DNA from: Streptomyces sp. NBC_00576
GTDB taxonomy: Bacteria > Actinomycetota > Actinomycetes > Streptomycetales > Streptomycetaceae
Direction of reading: 5' to 3'
Assembly (NCBI RefSeq): GCF_036345175.1
Contig: NZ_CP107780.1
Location: 6,758,001 to 6,822,000 of the forward strand
Length of the DNA stretch: 64,000 nt
Shown: positions 62,099-64,000 of the stretch, piece by piece
Numbering within the stretch: the first letter of the stretch is position 1
Layout of the letters: every line of letters starts with the position of its first letter
Notes under the pieces: generated by a model
Database searches by the model: none
What the model was told of the DNA's origin: nothing
Seen by the model: the letters and a program-made list of their open reading frames with translations, nothing else
Translations under genes and position numbers: made by a program

Positions 62099-63168
62099 GC
62101 GGCGGTCCTCCATTCGAGCCGCGTCGTCGCGGTGGCGCCCAGGAGCAGGCCGTAGGCGTGGTGGGCCTGTTGGGGGACCACGCCATTGCCGAGGATCTTC
62201 AGTTGTTCCTTGCGGGGAATGTCGGGTACGGCGGTGACCCACCCTTCGGGCAGGCCCATGAGCCATTCCGTGAACACCGGGGACAGCCGGCGGTTGCCGC
62301 GGGTGCCCGGCTCGGTCGGGCACGGTGCCGGCCGTCCGGTGATCTGCTCCCAACGGCGGATGGCGGGCCCGTAGTCGGTGCCTTCCGTGGAGATCCAACT
62401 ACCGCTGTAGGGCAGGCGGTTGACGACGAACTCGTTGAGCGGGCGCGCGTTGCGCTCCAACAGGTTGGAGGCACCCGACTTCCAGTCCCGCGCGGCCGGT
62501 GTGGGAACCAGGCTCAGGACTCCGGCGGCGCCGGCAGCCTGGTCACCGCGGTGCGCAGGTTCAGGCCGCCCTTGCGTTTCGGGGAGGTTCCGGGGCCGCC
62601 AGTACCGTCCGAGCTGGTGGGGGTCGGCATCAGCGGGATGGGCAACTGCGAACCAGCGGTCGCGCTCGTGCGGGGCGCCGATTTCGGGGTCACCAGCGCG
62701 TACACATGTCCACCGGACGTCATACCCGAGCGCGGCCAGGTCCGCGGCGACGACGTCCAGCCCCCGCGAGCGGAGCGCCGCCACGTTTTCCAGGAAGACG
62801 AGACGCGGTCGAAGGACGCCCACAGCCTGAGCGACGTTTTTCCAGACCCGAGACCACTGCCCACTGATTCCGTCCCTTCGTCCAGCGTTGGAGATGTTGC
62901 GGCACGGGAAACCGGCGCCGACCACGTCCGGCGCGTACAGGTCCCGGACCCGGTGCCAGTCGACGGCGGTGATGTCCCCGAGGTTGGGCACCTGGGGGTG
63001 GTGCGCGGCGAACACGGCCGCGGCGTACGGGTCGTTCTCGGCGAACGCGGCGACCTGGCCGCCGATGCCGGCACGGATCGCGGTTTCGAGGCCGCCGTAT
63101 CCGGCGCACAGGGCGACGATCGTCGGTGGCGAGCCGAGGGCTCGCCGGATGTCGGTGGGTTGGGTCAT
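62095..63168 (-). CDS. DNA (cytosine-5-)-methyltransferase
   Basis: A 357-residue C5 methyltransferase. Motif I is ALCAGYGGLETAIRAG, and motif IV is GAGFPCRNISNAG with the catalytic cysteine (here PCRN rather than the usual PCQ). Motif VI is LENVAAL, motif VIII is GAPHERDRWF, and motif X is LGNGVVPQQAHHAY. No restriction gene is seen nearby. It may shield the element from host methyl-specific or restriction systems. The ATG at 63168 is preceded by GGAGG. Confidence 0.92.
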   Translation of the reverse strand: MTQPTDIRRALGSPPTIVALCAGYGGLETAIRAGIGGQVAAFAENDPYAAAVFAAHHPQVPNLGDITAVDWHRVRDLYAPDVVGAGFPCRNISNAGRRDGISGQWSRVWKNVAQAVGVLRPRLVFLENVAALRSRGLDVVAADLAALGYDVRWTCVRAGDPEIGAPHERDRWFAVAHPADADPHQLGRYWRPRNLPETQGRPEPAHRGDQAAGAAGVLSLVPTPAARDWKSGASNLLERNARPLNEFVVNRLPYSGSWISTEGTDYGPAIRRWEQITGRPAPCPTEPGTRGNRRLSPVFTEWLMGLPEGWVTAVPDIPRKEQLKILGNGVVPQQAHHAYGLLLGATATTRLEWRTAA

Positions 63169-63257
63169 GCTGGAGACCTCCAACAGGTCTGTTGTGGACT
63201 GGTTGGCCGGGGCGACCGCGCATCTTTGGCGAGAGCGGGCGGTCGCCCCGGGCGTAG

Positions 63258-63566
63258 CTAGTGGGTCTTGCCGCGGGCGAGCTTGAGGGTGATGCCGCCA
63301 ACACCGATCGGTCCGGTGGCGCCGGCGATGATGGTGACGGCGTGGGCGGCGGCGTCGAACAGTGCGCAGAGGGCGACGACCAGGCCCCAGGTTCCGAGGG
63401 CGGCGGCGCCCGCGACGGCGAACGGGATCAGGACCCGCTGCCACGGGATGCCGGTGCGGTCGGTGGTCTGGACGACGATGACGATCGCCGCGCCGGTGGC
63501 TTCGGCGCGGCGCCAGTCGTCGGCGGGGATGTGCGGGGCGATGATGCCCGGCGGGTCACGGTGCAC
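63258..63566 (-). CDS. SpdB/SpdD-like spread-associated membrane protein
   Basis: A 102-residue protein with two hydrophobic segments (LIPFAVAGAAALGTWGLVVALCALF and a following AVTIIAGATGPIGVGG). The GTG at 63566 has GGGAGGAC upstream. Small two-helix proteins at this place in AICEs support spreading of the transferred element along mycelium. The assignment rests on context and topology, not on a motif. Confidence 0.65.
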   Translation of the reverse strand: MHRDPPGIIAPHIPADDWRRAEATGAAIVIVVQTTDRTGIPWQRVLIPFAVAGAAALGTWGLVVALCALFDAAAHAVTIIAGATGPIGVGGITLKLARGKTH

Positions 63567-63602
63567 GGGTCCTCCCTCGGGAGACGGGCGGGCGCGCGTC
63601 AG

Positions 63603-63728
63603 GTGTGACGCGGGCCCGTGGGCGGGTGTGACGTGGGTGTGACGGGGCCTGTGACGGCGGGTGTCAGGGCGCGTCACAGCGCGGGTGCCTAGGGGTTTGG
63701 GTGTGATGCGGCGTCACACCGTGACGGG
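63603..63728. repeat. Field of GTGTGACG 8-bp repeats before the Tra-like gene
   Basis: Exact GTGTGACG copies occur at 63603, 63626 and 63637, with near copies at 63649 (CTGTGACG), 63661 (GTGTCAGG) and 63701 (GTGTGATG). Reverse copies are at 63672-63679 (CGTCACAG) and 63712-63719 (CGTCACAC). Spacing is irregular. Such 8-bp repeat fields beside tra are the recognition sites (TRS/clt) of TraB-type translocases, so this may be the transfer locus. A repressor operator is the alternative. Confidence 0.65.
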
Positions 63729-63730
63729 TG

Positions 63731-64000
63731 TCAGGCAGGTGTGAGGGCGGGGACGATCCGCCACCGGCCGGTGGCGTTCGTCTGCTCCAACCGGCCTTCC
63801 AGGGCGGCATCCTTGAGCCGCTTGGACACCCACGAACGCGACAGGCTGTGCCGGTCGCACCAGTCGGTGAAGTCCTTCGGACCCACGACCATCCGGCCCT
63901 CGTTCTCGAACTCTTCCAGCGCGTCCGCGAACAGCCGGCGTGCCTCGTCCGGGGACGGCTTGTGTCCGGGCTCCTGCCCGAACAGCGGGGTGTCGTCGCC
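63731..64000 (-). CDS. C-terminal part of a probable FtsK/TraB-type DNA translocase
   Basis: The open frame runs off the window end; 89 residues are visible. It carries a winged helix-turn-helix, with SPDEARRLFADALEEFENEGR, FTDWCDRHSLSRSWVSKRLKDAALEGRLEQ and a final GRWRIVP. This resembles the DNA-recognition domain at the C-terminus of TraB/TraSA conjugative translocases, which reads 8-bp repeats. Identification is from position and fold only; the ATPase part is outside the window. Confidence 0.6.
   Translation of the reverse strand, partial: GDDTPLFGQEPGHKPSPDEARRLFADALEEFENEGRMVVGPKDFTDWCDRHSLSRSWVSKRLKDAALEGRLEQTNATGRWRIVPALTPA

Larger units (their letters stand above)
57747..64000. mobile_element. 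SLP1/pSAM2-like integrative element (AICE) in tRNA-Tyr, partial
   Basis: A one-direction block of minus-strand genes begins beside tRNA-Tyr: integrase, excisionase, DUF3631 ATPase, a small Cys/His protein, prim-pol, C5 methyltransferase, SpdB/SpdD-like protein and a partial Tra-like C-terminus. Nearly all neighbours overlap by 4 bp. This is the standard module order of actinomycete integrative and conjugative elements of the prim-pol replication class. SLP1 of S. coelicolor uses a tRNA-Tyr gene. The left boundary is inside or just after the tRNA; the right end is outside the window. Confidence 0.88.

Noticed and set aside
62095..63168. Complete restriction-modification system
   Set aside because: Only a methyltransferase is present in the window; the neighbours are replication and transfer genes.
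63603..63728. CRISPR array
   Set aside because: The repeated unit is only 8 bp, spacing is irregular and copies occur in both directions; no cas genes are present.

Overview
The window is high-GC actinobacterial DNA, almost certainly from a Streptomyces chromosome. The evidence is the strong third-position G/C bias, frequent GTG starts, ATGA/GTGA gene overlaps, a ydaO (c-di-AMP) riboswitch of the Streptomyces cell-wall-hydrolase type, a SigR-type promoter before htpX, and an SLP1/pSAM2-like integrative element beside tRNA-Tyr(GTA). From memory the gene order resembles S. coelicolor from nuoD to the SLP1 site. That is recall, not a search.

Layout. (1) 1-13.8 kb: the end of nuoD, then nuoE-nuoN, the distal part of a complete proton-pumping NADH:menaquinone oxidoreductase (complex I) operon, closed by a strong terminator. 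(2) 13.9-24.7 kb: an orphan secreted protein, RecQ helicase, fumarylacetoacetase, an ATP-grasp ligase next to a flavin oxidoreductase, a HAD phosphatase, a secreted lytic transglycosylase under a c-di-AMP riboswitch, and a long-chain polyprenyl diphosphate synthase. (3) 24.9-36 kb: a LolA-like surface protein with an ABC-2 exporter, an FMN reductase with a palindromic operator, an amidase coupled to a lipoprotein, a secreted M28 peptidase, a VOC protein, a RarD/EamA transporter, and a divergent quinone reductase/HxlR regulator pair resembling qor2/QorR. (4) 36-43 kb: korAB (2-oxoacid:ferredoxin oxidoreductase) and a two-component locus with one NarL-type regulator and two paralogous histidine kinases.

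(5) 43.2-53.0 kb: a second nuo cluster with the order A-B-C-H-I-J-K-L-M-N. It lacks NuoD as well as the NADH-input subunits E, F and G, and its A and C subunits carry unusual low-complexity extensions. (6) 53.2-57.4 kb: htpX-yccF, a SUKH protein, an APC-type permease, a small GlsB/YeaQ membrane protein and YajQ. (7) 57.7-64.0 kb: tRNA-Tyr(GTA) followed by an actinomycete integrative and conjugative element. It contains int, xis, an iteron-like repeat field, a DUF3631 ATPase, a small Cys/His protein, a prim-pol, a C5-cytosine methyltransferase, an SpdB/SpdD-like protein, a field of 8-bp repeats, and the C-terminus of what is probably the Tra translocase. The far end lies outside the window.

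How the genes may work together. The region is rich in respiratory functions: two complex I loci, the enzyme that probably makes the menaquinone tail, a ferredoxin-reducing oxidoreductase and a thiol-switch quinone reductase. The most interesting system-level idea is that the ten-gene Nuo2 is fed by ferredoxin reduced by KorAB, borrowing NuoD from the first cluster or doing without it. This is an inference from gene content.
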